Assembly: GCA_964644525.1 (NCBI GenBank)
Contig: CAZXWC010000007.1
Location: forward strand, 1 to 44,874
Reading direction: 5' to 3'
Length of the DNA stretch: 44,874 nucleotides
Origin: BM714 sp964644525
GTDB taxonomy: Bacteria; Bacillota; Clostridia; Peptostreptococcales; BM714
A program made the position numbers and the translations under genes. Every line of letters begins with the position of its first letter. Position 1 is the first letter of the stretch. This document shows, piece by piece, positions 7,658-15,898 of the stretch. Under the pieces are notes generated by a model. The model did not search any database. It had not been told where the DNA came from and was given only the letters and a program-made list of their open reading frames with translations.

Positions 7658-9664
7658 TTAAAACAGCATTCCACCCATTTTAACAAAGAGCGGCGCAAAC
7701 ACTAGCGCTACGATTGTCATGAGTTTTATAAGAATATTTATCGAAGGCCCGGATGTATCCTTAAAAGGGTCACCAACTGTATCGCCGACAACAGCAGCTT
7801 TGTGAGGTTCGCTTCCTTTTCCTCCGTGGTTTCCTTCTTCAATATATTTCTTTGCATTGTCCCATGCGCCACCTGCGTTAGCCATGAATATAGCCATAAG
7901 AACACCTGTTACTAGAGCGCCTGCCAAAAGACCTCCAAGAGCTTCCGGTCCAAGCAGCAAGCCCATTGCTATCGGCGCAATTACTGCCATTATTCCAGGA
8001 ACAAGCATTTCTCTAAGTGCCGCAGCTGTTGAAATATCTACGCACTTTGCATATTCGGGTTTTGCTTCCCCTTCCATAATTCCCGGTATTTCCTTAAATT
8101 GACGTCTAACCTCTTCTATCATTTCAAATGCTGCTTTTCCTACAGATTCCATCGTCATTGCCGAGAAAAGGAATGGCAGCATTCCGCCTACAAACAATCC
8201 AACTACAACTCTTGGATCAAGTATGCTTATTTCAGTAACTTCAGCAACTGTTGCATATGATGCGAACAAAGCCAAAGCTGTGAGCGCAGCCGAACCTATA
8301 GCAAAACCTTTGCCAATTGCGGCCGTTGTGTTCCCAACTGCATCAAGCTTGTCTGTAATATTTCTTACGTCATTTGGCAACTCGCACATTTCAGCAATTC
8401 CGCCTGCATTATCTGCAATAGGACCATAAGCGTCTACAGCAACAGTTACACCTGCGGTCGAAAGCATTCCTACTGCAGCCAAGGCGATTCCGTAAAGTCC
8501 CATGAATTGAAAAGCTATGAGTATTCCAACGCTTATTGCAATAATCGGCGCCGCGGTTGAAAACATTCCTACTGCCAAACCACTGATTATTGTTGTGGCA
8601 GGTCCTGTTTCAGACTGCATTGCAATCTTTTTAACTGAATTATAGTCGCCTGAAGTATATATTTCAGTCAATTGTCCGATAACAAGTCCGACTACCAATC
8701 CTGCAGCTATAGCAAAGAATGCCTTAAGATTGCCAAAGAACATTCTGCTCATAAAGAATGCGCCTGCGATTACAAGTGTTCCACTTACATATGTGCTCAT
8801 TTTAAGAGCTTTATGCGGATCCGAATCCTCGTCTCCCTTTACAAAGAGCGTTCCTATGATTGAAGCTATTATTCCGAATGAAGCCAATGCCAATGGAAAC
8901 AGTGCTCCAGCATTTTCTACTACGCTCATATCAATTACTGCTTTAGATGAAATGCCAAGAGTTATGGCAGCTATTATGGATCCTACATAGGACTCAAAAA
9001 GGTCTGCCCCCATTCCAGCAACGTCACCGACATTGTCTCCAACATTGTCTGCAATTACAGCCGGATTTCTGGGATCGTCCTCAGGAATTCCTGCCTCTAC
9101 CTTTCCAACAAGGTCAGCTCCAACATCGGCAGCCTTTGTATAAATTCCTCCTCCTACACGTCCAAAAAGCGCTATGGAAGAAGCCCCAAGACCGAACCCT
9201 GTTATTATTTCAGGTTTTCCGAATATTGTATATGCCATTCCGACACCGATAATTCCCAATCCTACAACAGACATTCCCATTACTGCCCCACCAGAAAATG
9301 CAACAGAAAGAGCTTTATTCATTCCGCCTGTCATAGCTGCATTAGCAGTTCTTACATTCGCTTTGGTTGCCACTTTCATCCCAAAAAAGCCAGCCATAGC
9401 TGAAAAAACGGCTCCAACCAGGAAACATATTGCGGTAAGCCAATCAATTCCAAAGCCTACAACAACAAAAACCACTGCGGCAAAGATAACAAGTGACTTA
9501 TACTCCCTTGTCAGAAATGCCATGGATCCTTCTTGTATATAGGATGATATTTCTTCCATTCTTTTATTTCCAACTTCAACTTTATTGATTTTATTTGCCA
9601 GCATCAAAGCAAAAAGCAGCGCAGCCACCCCTACAACCGGCACGATGTAAATTAGTGATTCCAT
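7658..9664 (-). CDS. hppA: Membrane-bound ion-translocating pyrophosphatase, probably K+-stimulated
   Basis: Multi-spanning membrane pump that couples PPi hydrolysis to export of Na+ and/or H+. The active-site motifs are intact: DVGADLVGKVE (residues 180-190) and DNVGDNVGDVAG (206-217), as well as the C-terminal DTVGDPFKDTSGPS. The residue after GNTT in GNTTAAIGKG (444-453) is alanine, which in this family marks K+-dependent enzymes; the K+-independent ones have lysine. K+-dependent forms in anaerobes are often Na+ pumps, but the ion cannot be settled from the sequence alone. The gene follows secG by 36 bases with an AGGGAGG site, so secG and hppA are probably cotranscribed. It interrupts the usual secG-rnr neighbourhood. 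Confidence 0.95.
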   Translation of the reverse strand: MESLIYIVPVVGVAALLFALMLANKINKVEVGNKRMEEISSYIQEGSMAFLTREYKSLVIFAAVVFVVVGFGIDWLTAICFLVGAVFSAMAGFFGMKVATKANVRTANAAMTGGMNKALSVAFSGGAVMGMSVVGLGIIGVGMAYTIFGKPEIITGFGLGASSIALFGRVGGGIYTKAADVGADLVGKVEAGIPEDDPRNPAVIADNVGDNVGDVAGMGADLFESYVGSIIAAITLGISSKAVIDMSVVENAGALFPLALASFGIIASIIGTLFVKGDEDSDPHKALKMSTYVSGTLVIAGAFFMSRMFFGNLKAFFAIAAGLVVGLVIGQLTEIYTSGDYNSVKKIAMQSETGPATTIISGLAVGMFSTAAPIIAISVGILIAFQFMGLYGIALAAVGMLSTAGVTVAVDAYGPIADNAGGIAEMCELPNDVRNITDKLDAVGNTTAAIGKGFAIGSAALTALALFASYATVAEVTEISILDPRVVVGLFVGGMLPFLFSAMTMESVGKAAFEMIEEVRRQFKEIPGIMEGEAKPEYAKCVDISTAAALREMLVPGIMAVIAPIAMGLLLGPEALGGLLAGALVTGVLMAIFMANAGGAWDNAKKYIEEGNHGGKGSEPHKAAVVGDTVGDPFKDTSGPSINILIKLMTIVALVFAPLFVKMGGMLF

Positions 9665-9700
9665 CTTTTCCTCCCTAAACCTTATTATATTATTTTTTGA

Positions 9701-9931
9701 TTATTGCAAGTAAACCATTGCCAGAGAGCTTATTATGAAAACTATTGCTCCTATTTTTGTTATTCTGGCCATGATTTCCTCAATCCCTCTGCCCTTTTGT
9801 TTTCCCCAGATTTGCTCCGCTCCTCCACCTATGGCTCCAGAAAGTCCGGCACTTTTTCCAGGTTGCAGCAATATGCTCGCAATCAGTATAATACTTGTAA
9901 TAATTTGAATTACCATGAATACAGTACTCAT
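9701..9931 (-). CDS. secG: Preprotein translocase subunit SecG
   Basis: Small membrane subunit that assists SecYE/SecA protein export. It is 76 residues with two hydrophobic helices (about 2-22 and 53-74) joined by a Gly-rich loop containing LQPGKSAGLSGAIGGG, the family signature. AAGGAGG lies before the ATG. It stands between eno and hppA, as secG often stands next to eno and rnr in Bacillota, and has its own promoter after the eno terminator. Confidence 0.93.
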   Translation of the reverse strand: MSTVFMVIQIITSIILIASILLQPGKSAGLSGAIGGGAEQIWGKQKGRGIEEIMARITKIGAIVFIISSLAMVYLQ

Positions 9932-9969
9932 TATCTTTTACACCTCCTTGCGTCTTGATTAACAAAGAT

Positions 9970-9998
9970 ATTCTATCATAGGGCTATTTATAAATCAA
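9970..9998 (-). promoter_or_regulatory. Sigma-A promoter of secG-hppA
   Basis: TTGATT (9993-9998), a 17-base spacer and TAGAAT (9970-9975) on the minus strand, between the eno terminator and secG. Confidence 0.6.
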
Positions 9999-10033
9999 TG
10001 AAATAAAGCTTATTCTTTGCATTATAGCTTAAA

Positions 10034-10061
10034 GCGATGCACTCCAGTCGGAATGCATCGC
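10034..10061 (-). terminator. eno terminator
   Basis: GCGATGCA/TGCATCGC arms with inner CC/GG pairs, starting 7 bases after the eno stop. The following tract is short (TTTAAG), so termination may be incomplete. Confidence 0.6.
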
Positions 10062-10068
10062 CTTTTGA

Positions 10069-11358
10069 TTACCTAATATTATAAAATGCTGTTTGGCCGG
10101 CAAATTCGGCGGCATCTGTAAGCATTTCCTCAATTCTTAGCAATTGGTTGTATTTAGCTACTCTGTCAACTCTCGCAGGAGCCCCAGTCTTTATTTGACC
10201 CCCATTGACCGCCACTACAAAATCGGCTATCACAGCGTCTTCCGTTTCACCCGATCTATGCGATACAACTGTAGTGAATCCGGCTCTTTTTGCCATCTCT
10301 ATAGCATCAAGCGTTTCGGTTATTGTTCCTATCTGATTCAGTTTAATGAGTATTGAATTGGCGGAAGCCTCTTCTATTCCTCTCTTTAAACGCTTTGTGT
10401 TTGTAACAAAAAGATCGTCACCGACAATTTGGATTTTTGTGCCGAGTTTTTCCGTCATCAGCTTCCAACCGTCCCAATCCTCTTCAGCCAAACCGTCTTC
10501 TATTGAAATTATCGGATACTTTTCAACAAGCTCCGAATAATATTCCACCATGTCTGCGGCTGTTTTTGCAAGGCCTTCCCCTGAAAGTGTATAAAGTTTT
10601 TCTTTTGCGTCATAAAGCTCCGTTGCCGCCACATCAAGTGCAAGTTTAATGTCTTTGTCCGGTTCATAGCCAGCAGATTTAATCGCTTCTATTATAACCT
10701 TCAAAGCTTCCTCATTTGAAGTAAGATTTGGAGCAAATCCGCCTTCATCACCTACTGAAGTACTAAGTCCCTTTGCTTTAAGAACTTTTTTCAGACTATG
10801 GTATGTTTCGACACCCATCCTGAGGCATTCCTTATATGTTTCAGCTCCAACAGGCATTATCATGAATTCCTGTATGTCGACATTATTGTCGGCATGCTTT
10901 CCCCCATTGAGAATATTCATCATTGGAACAGGCAATGTTTTGGCATTAGCACCTCCAAGATACTGATATATCGGAACTCCCAAGGATGTTGCTGCAGCTT
11001 TCGCCACAGCCATTGAAACTCCCAATATGGCATTGGCCCCCATATTGCCCTTGTTTTCCGTTCCGTCTAATTCGATCATCAGCTTGTCTATTGACACCTG
11101 TTCGAGAGCATTCATTCCAATTATTTCTTGTCTCAGATCCTCCATGACATGGTCAACAGCCCGGCTTACTCCCTTACCCATGTATCGCTTCATGTCTCCA
11201 TCTCTAAGTTCAACTGCCTCAAAAGCACCTGTTGAAGCACCTGAAGGCACTGCAGCTCTTCCCATGCTTCCATCTTCCAAATATACCTCTACCTCAAGAG
11301 TTGGATTTCCCCTTGAGTCCAATATTTCCCTTGCTGTAATTTCAGTTATAAATAACAT
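10069..11358 (-). CDS. eno: Enolase
   Basis: Cytoplasmic glycolytic enzyme that interconverts 2-phosphoglycerate and phosphoenolpyruvate. It begins ITEITAREILDSRGNPTLEVEV, contains the GDDLFVTN metal-site segment and the family signature LIKLNQIGTITET, and ends with SHRSGETED and the conserved barrel end; 429 residues is standard. An AGGGGG site precedes the ATG, 11 bases after the tpiA stop. It is the last gene of the pgk-tpiA-eno operon. The enzyme before it in the pathway, phosphoglycerate mutase, is not encoded here. Confidence 0.98.
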   Translation of the reverse strand: MLFITEITAREILDSRGNPTLEVEVYLEDGSMGRAAVPSGASTGAFEAVELRDGDMKRYMGKGVSRAVDHVMEDLRQEIIGMNALEQVSIDKLMIELDGTENKGNMGANAILGVSMAVAKAAATSLGVPIYQYLGGANAKTLPVPMMNILNGGKHADNNVDIQEFMIMPVGAETYKECLRMGVETYHSLKKVLKAKGLSTSVGDEGGFAPNLTSNEEALKVIIEAIKSAGYEPDKDIKLALDVAATELYDAKEKLYTLSGEGLAKTAADMVEYYSELVEKYPIISIEDGLAEEDWDGWKLMTEKLGTKIQIVGDDLFVTNTKRLKRGIEEASANSILIKLNQIGTITETLDAIEMAKRAGFTTVVSHRSGETEDAVIADFVVAVNGGQIKTGAPARVDRVAKYNQLLRIEEMLTDAAEFAGQTAFYNIR

Positions 11359-11369
11359 GTCAATGCCCC

Positions 11370-12119
11370 CTATTTATATTCGATTATTTTCTTGAAATGG
11401 TCCTTGTCAAGACTTGCTCCACCTACAAGCACTCCATCAATGTCTTTCTGTTTCATTATATCCTTTATGTTGGATGATTTAACGCTTCCGCCATAAAGTA
11501 TTCTTGTTTTTTCAGAAATCTCTTTTCCGTATTTATCGTTGAGCAATCCTCTTATGTAGGCTATCGTCTTTTGAGCATCCCCTGCTTCTGCTGTCTTGCC
11601 TGTCCCTATTGCCCAAACAGGTTCATATGCAATTGCAACAATTGCAGCATCATGACCGGGTATATCTTTGAATGCCCCGAGTATTTGTCTTTTGATAACT
11701 GCTTCAGCCTTTCCGCCCTCTTTTTCCTCAAGAGTCTCTCCCACGCAAACTACCGCAGATATGTCTTTTTGCAAAGCCTTCTTCAATTTGAGGTTTACGG
11801 ATTCGTCTCTTTCGTTAAAGAACTTCCTTCTTTCCGAATGGCCTATTATGCAATGTGAAATATCGTAATCTTTGAGCATTTCAGCTGATATTTCGCCTGT
11901 AAAGGCTCCTTTTTCTTCTTCATGCATGTTCTGCGCGCCTATTTCCAAATCACTTCCGAGAACTTTTGATGAAAGCAGTCCCAAGTGTATGCTCGGCACA
12001 CAAACTAAAACCTCATTGCTTGTAGAATCCGCGACTTTTTTTATTTCGCATACAAAATCCTCAGCTTGCCTAGCAGACATATTCATTTTCCAATTTCCCG
12101 CTATCAAAGGTCTTCTCAT
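11370..12119 (-). CDS. tpiA: Triosephosphate isomerase
   Basis: Interconverts dihydroxyacetone phosphate and glyceraldehyde 3-phosphate. The catalytic residues are visible: Lys in GNWKMN, His in IGHSERR and Glu in AYEPVWAIGTG, plus the GGSVK phosphate loop. The frame is open 19 codons further upstream, but the family N-terminus MRRPLIAGNWKMN and an AGGGGG site fix the start at 12119, giving 249 residues. The start lies one base after the pgk stop, consistent with translational coupling. Confidence 0.97.
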   Translation of the reverse strand: MRRPLIAGNWKMNMSARQAEDFVCEIKKVADSTSNEVLVCVPSIHLGLLSSKVLGSDLEIGAQNMHEEEKGAFTGEISAEMLKDYDISHCIIGHSERRKFFNERDESVNLKLKKALQKDISAVVCVGETLEEKEGGKAEAVIKRQILGAFKDIPGHDAAIVAIAYEPVWAIGTGKTAEAGDAQKTIAYIRGLLNDKYGKEISEKTRILYGGSVKSSNIKDIMKQKDIDGVLVGGASLDKDHFKKIIEYK

Positions 12120-12120
12120 A

Positions 12121-13323
12121 TCATAATTCCCCCTTGTCCGATATACATTCGATTCCAGGCAAAACTCCACCCTCAAAGAGTTTCAATGATGCCCCTCCTC
12201 CTGTCGATATATGGCTCATTTTATTTTCCAACCCAAATTTATGTATTGCCGAAGCGCTGTCCCCACCGCCGATTATTGTCGTTGCCGTCGATTCAGCCAG
12301 GGCATTCGCAACACCAAGTGTACCCTTTGCAAAATTATCCATTTCAAATACGCCCATAGGGCCGTTCCAAAGCACCGTTCTTGATTTTGCAATCACATCT
12401 GCAAATTCTTCAACTGTTTCATCCCCTATGTCCAAACCCATCATGTCAGACGGCATTTTTTCGACCTTGACTGTATGGAAATCAGCATCGTTGCTGAAAG
12501 CATCAGCCACAACAACGTCCTTAGGCAAAATTATTTTTACTTCAAGATTTTCACAAAATTCGATGATCGACGCCGCCGTTTCAATTTGCTCATCTTCCAC
12601 AATTGATTTTCCTGTTTCGTTTCCCAATGCCTTGAGGAATGTGAACATCATGCCTCCGCCAACAAGTATGTAGTCAGCCTTAAGCGCGAGGTTTTTAATT
12701 ACACCTATTTTATCCGAAACCTTCGAACCTCCAAGTATAGCTGTGAAAGGTCTTTCTGCATCAGACATGGCCTTGCCCATTATTTCAAGTTCCTTTTCAA
12801 CTAAAAACCCTGCACATGACGGCAACATGTTTGCAATCCCCACATTTGAGCTATGTTCCCTGTGGGCCGTTCCGAAAGCGTCATTTGCAAAAATTTCTCC
12901 CAAGGATGCCAGCTCCTCTGTAAAAGCCGGGCCGTTCTTTTTTTCCTCTTCTCTGAATCTCGTATTCTCAAGAAGCAATACATCCCCGTATTCGGCGGAT
13001 AAAACTTTTTCTTTTACCGTGTCGTCAACTACACGCTCGCTTTCAATAAAATTCACTTTCACTCCAAGGATTTTCTCCATCGCCTTTGCTACAGGCGCCA
13101 AAGAAAAGGCTTTGTCATATTTGCCCTTTGGTCTTCCAAGATGTGACAAAATAATCACTTTTGCCTTTTTATCAAGCAAGTACTTTACGGTCGGCATAGC
13201 TGCAATTATCCTTTTTTTATCAGTGACATTGCCTTTTTCATCAATGGGAACATTGAAGTCGCATCTGACAATGACGCTTTTGTGCTTAAGCTCCATATCC
13301 GACAAAGTTTTCTTATTAAACAA
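12121..13323 (-). CDS. pgk: Phosphoglycerate kinase
   Basis: ATP-forming step of glycolysis, from 1,3-bisphosphoglycerate to 3-phosphoglycerate. The signature VRCDFNVP, the HLGRPKG loop, LGGSKVSDKIGV and the C-terminal GGGDS nucleotide loop are all present. I take TTG at 13323 as start: GGAGG lies 9 bases before it and the product MFNKKTLSD matches the family; the upstream in-frame ATG at 13350 has no site and would add nine unusual residues. Length is 400 residues. It is the first gene of the operon, behind a promoter and a palindromic operator candidate. The usual partner gapA is missing upstream. Confidence 0.97.
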   Translation of the reverse strand: MFNKKTLSDMELKHKSVIVRCDFNVPIDEKGNVTDKKRIIAAMPTVKYLLDKKAKVIILSHLGRPKGKYDKAFSLAPVAKAMEKILGVKVNFIESERVVDDTVKEKVLSAEYGDVLLLENTRFREEEKKNGPAFTEELASLGEIFANDAFGTAHREHSSNVGIANMLPSCAGFLVEKELEIMGKAMSDAERPFTAILGGSKVSDKIGVIKNLALKADYILVGGGMMFTFLKALGNETGKSIVEDEQIETAASIIEFCENLEVKIILPKDVVVADAFSNDADFHTVKVEKMPSDMMGLDIGDETVEEFADVIAKSRTVLWNGPMGVFEMDNFAKGTLGVANALAESTATTIIGGGDSASAIHKFGLENKMSHISTGGGASLKLFEGGVLPGIECISDKGEL

Positions 13324-13381
13324 AAATCTGCACCTCCACAATTCGTTCAATCGTTAGGTTTACATTTATGACTAATAGCTT

Positions 13382-13402
13382 GAGACACGATAAACGTGTC
13401 CC
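13382..13402 (-). promoter_or_regulatory. Palindromic operator candidate at the pgk transcription start
   Basis: A near-perfect inverted repeat with arms GGGACACG and CGTGTCTC around a 5-base centre lies 5 bases downstream of the pgk -10 box, where a bound repressor would block initiation. GGGAC and TGTC are elements also found in operators of the glycolytic repressor CggR, but their spacing here differs. No U tract follows, so it is not a terminator. No regulator gene of that family lies in the window. Confidence 0.5.
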
Positions 13403-13407
13403 ATATC

Positions 13408-13435
13408 ATTATAGTACTAATTGATTTTTTTTCAA
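13408..13435 (-). promoter_or_regulatory. Sigma-A promoter of pgk-tpiA-eno
   Basis: TTGAAA (13430-13435), a 16-base spacer and a perfect TATAAT (13408-13413) on the minus strand. The leader to the pgk TTG start is about 75-80 bases and begins inside the palindrome at 13382-13402. Confidence 0.75.
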
Positions 13436-13450
13436 TCCTGTAAAGTCTTT

Positions 13451-14848
13451 TTAGTATCTCTTTCTCTTTGAAGAAGACGGTATTTTTAATTCATCCCTGT
13501 ATTTTGCAACAGTTCTTCTTGAAATTTTTATGCCAACTCGTTTTAGTTCATCTGTTATGAATTGATCACTATGAGGTTTCTTCATATTTTCGTTTTCAAT
13601 CAATTCTTTTATCATGGATTGTATACTGGCCGAAGAGACCCCTTCTCCGGCATTACTTGAAACACCGCTTTGGAAGAAATATTTAAGCTCAAAAATCCCC
13701 CTGGGGCACTGCATGTATTTTCCATTTATTGCTCTACTTACTGTTGATTCATGAACTTCAACCCTGTCTGCAACATTTTTCAATGTCAGTGGTTTTAAAT
13801 AAGCCTTCCCGTTTTCAAAAAAATCATATTGGAATTCAATTATTGCGTTCACAACTTTTACTATTGTATTTCTTCTCTGCTCTATGCTTTTTATTATTCT
13901 AACCGCCGCATTCAGCTTTTCGTTTATATATGACGATGCCTTATTCTCGATATTACCGTTCGAAAGGAGCCTTTTGTAATAATTGCTAATTGTCAAACGC
14001 GGTGCTGTGATTTCATTTATCCTAATAATATATTCGCCATCTTTTTTTTCTACCGCAATATCCGGTATGATATACTTTATTCCTTTCATAGATGCAAACT
14101 CCCTGCCGGGTTTGGGTTCCAAAGTTTTTATAAAATCCGCAGCATCCTGTATATCTTCTTTTGTGAAATTTGTAGCTTTTGCTATTTGCAATATTCTGTT
14201 TGCAGCCAAATCATCCAAGTGAAAACTTATTATTTTCTCTGCAACCGGGTATTCTTTTTTTCTTCTTTTCAATTGAAGCGACAGGCATTCTTTCAAATCT
14301 TTTGAGCATACGCCTGCAGGTTCGAATTCGTGAAGAACATCGAGTATTTTTCCCAACTCAGTTTCGTTTATTCCAAATTTTTCAATTATCTCCATATCAG
14401 TCAGTTGATAGTAGCCGTTGTTGTCAAGGTTCTCTATTATATACTCGGCAACCACTTTTTCTTCTCTGTCAAGCAAGGAAAATTTGAGCTGAAACAACAA
14501 ATGTTCTGTTAAAGTCGTCTCGTTCGTAACAAAATTCTGAAAAATAACCTCTTCTTTTTCTTCTTTAAAGTTATTTCTAGTCTTTGTGCGAGCATAGTCA
14601 GAAAAATACTCTTTCCAATCTATGTCATCTGATTCTTTTTCAGTTTTTTCAGCATTCTCTTCTTTTTTATCATCTGGGGATTCTTCGTTTTTAGTATTTT
14701 CCAATAAAGGATTATTCAATAACTCTTGTCTTATAAACTCGTTAAGCTCCACCGAATTATATTGCAATATCTCGATGGCTTGCTTCAATTCCGGCGTCAT
14801 GATCAATTTTTGAGTTTGCGACAAATTTAAGTTATAAGACATTTTCAT
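13451..14848 (-). CDS. rpoN: RNA polymerase sigma-54 factor
   Basis: Alternative sigma factor that reads -24/-12 promoters and needs an AAA+ activator. Region I is the glutamine-rich start MSYNLNLSQTQKLIMTPELK, followed by an acidic region II, the core-binding domain, a helix-turn-helix (VADRVEVHESTVSRAINGKY) and the RpoN box in SRRTVAKYRDELKIP. The frame opens 7 codons upstream, but GGGTGATG suits the ATG at 14848; 465 residues is normal. It lies alone between the nucleoside transporter operon and pgk. I recognised no sigma-54 activator gene in the window, so its targets are elsewhere or unseen. Confidence 0.95.
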   Translation of the reverse strand: MKMSYNLNLSQTQKLIMTPELKQAIEILQYNSVELNEFIRQELLNNPLLENTKNEESPDDKKEENAEKTEKESDDIDWKEYFSDYARTKTRNNFKEEKEEVIFQNFVTNETTLTEHLLFQLKFSLLDREEKVVAEYIIENLDNNGYYQLTDMEIIEKFGINETELGKILDVLHEFEPAGVCSKDLKECLSLQLKRRKKEYPVAEKIISFHLDDLAANRILQIAKATNFTKEDIQDAADFIKTLEPKPGREFASMKGIKYIIPDIAVEKKDGEYIIRINEITAPRLTISNYYKRLLSNGNIENKASSYINEKLNAAVRIIKSIEQRRNTIVKVVNAIIEFQYDFFENGKAYLKPLTLKNVADRVEVHESTVSRAINGKYMQCPRGIFELKYFFQSGVSSNAGEGVSSASIQSMIKELIENENMKKPHSDQFITDELKRVGIKISRRTVAKYRDELKIPSSSKRKRY

Positions 14849-14911
14849 CAAAACATCACCCATCTTCATATATTATGAACATAATTATTATATCAGATTG
14901 AATCCAACTTT

Positions 14912-14945
14912 AAAAACCGGCGGCGTTTTTCGCCTCCGGTTTTTT
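14912..14945 (-). terminator. Terminator of the nucleoside transporter operon
   Basis: Long stem AAAAACCGGAGGCG/CGCCGCCGGTTTTT with a five-A loop and one mismatch, then a run of U, 12 bases past the last permease gene. The reverse strand also has a T run, so it may work in both directions. Confidence 0.9.
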
Positions 14946-14956
14946 TAATAATCTTC

Positions 14957-15898
14957 CTATCCTACATCTTTTTCATAGGGCTGTCCATCTGCTTTTGGGG
15001 CCACCGAACGCCCCACAACACCTGCAAGTGCTAAAATTGTGGCCACATACGGCAACATTTGCAAAAATTCCTGTGCTATCGGTATTCCGAATGACTGGGC
15101 CTGGATCTGTATTGCATCAGCCAATCCAAAGAAAAGACATGCAAACAGAGCGCCAACCGGGTGCCATTTGCCGAATATCATGGCCGCCAAAGCAATGAAG
15201 CCTTTTCCCGCGGTCATACCTTCCCTGAAAAGGCTTATTGTCCCTATTGAAAGAGATGCTCCGGCTATCCCCGCCAATGCCCCACTGATCATAACGCATA
15301 TATATCTCATCAGATACACATTTATTCCAACAGTATCGGCTGCGCGCGGATGTTCTCCAACCGCTCTTATCCTCAATCCAAATGACGTTTTAAATAAAAC
15401 ATAATACGATATTCCAACCATCAGAAATGCAAAATAAACAAATGGTGTAAATCTTGAGAAGAGATCGCCAAGAATCGGAATCCCCTCCAAAAATTCAAAT
15501 GGGTTGTCTGTCAATGCTTTCTCGACAGAAGGCGTGGAGCCTGACCTGTTCCAAACCATTTCAAGCAGAAAAGCTGTAAGGCTAACTGCCAAGAGGTTTA
15601 TTGCCACTCCAGCAACAACTTGATTTCCTCTCAGATGAATGGAAACCACAGCCAGAAGCAATGATGTCAATATGCCGACTATTATGGCCGCAAGGACACC
15701 CAGCCAAGGATTTCCGGTCAAGTGCGTAAAAAGCACCGCAAAAAAAGCTCCCATAATCATTATTCCTTCAAGCGCTATATTTACAACTCCGGATCTTTCA
15801 GAAAAAACCCCTCCCAAAGATGCGAATATTAAGGGAGTCGCAAGACGAATTGCAGAGGCTACTATCGCAATTACCACTACAGTTGTTCCGTTATCCAT
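14957..15898 (-). CDS. Nucleoside ABC transporter, permease subunit (NupQ/YufQ-like)
   Basis: Second membrane subunit of a BMP-type nucleoside importer. About eight to ten hydrophobic segments are seen over 313 residues, with the family motif SGVVNIALEGIMIMGAF near the N-terminus and the EAA-like region around GEHPRAADTVGINV. Its ATG follows the TAA of the other permease without a gap, and the ribosome site GGAGGCG lies inside the end of that gene, indicating translational coupling. The substrate is inferred from the BMP lipoprotein in the same cluster; guanosine or other purine nucleosides are likely. Confidence 0.88.
   Translation of the reverse strand: MDNGTTVVVIAIVASAIRLATPLIFASLGGVFSERSGVVNIALEGIMIMGAFFAVLFTHLTGNPWLGVLAAIIVGILTSLLLAVVSIHLRGNQVVAGVAINLLAVSLTAFLLEMVWNRSGSTPSVEKALTDNPFEFLEGIPILGDLFSRFTPFVYFAFLMVGISYYVLFKTSFGLRIRAVGEHPRAADTVGINVYLMRYICVMISGALAGIAGASLSIGTISLFREGMTAGKGFIALAAMIFGKWHPVGALFACLFFGLADAIQIQAQSFGIPIAQEFLQMLPYVATILALAGVVGRSVAPKADGQPYEKDVG

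Noticed and set aside
12134..13357. Two long plus-strand frames (179 and 204 codons) opposite pgk
   Set aside because: Antisense shadows of pgk; composition follows the opposite strand's codon structure.
13382..13402. The pgk-upstream palindrome as a terminator for rpoN
   Set aside because: No U tract follows on the minus strand, and it lies downstream of a perfect -10 box, so operator is the better reading.
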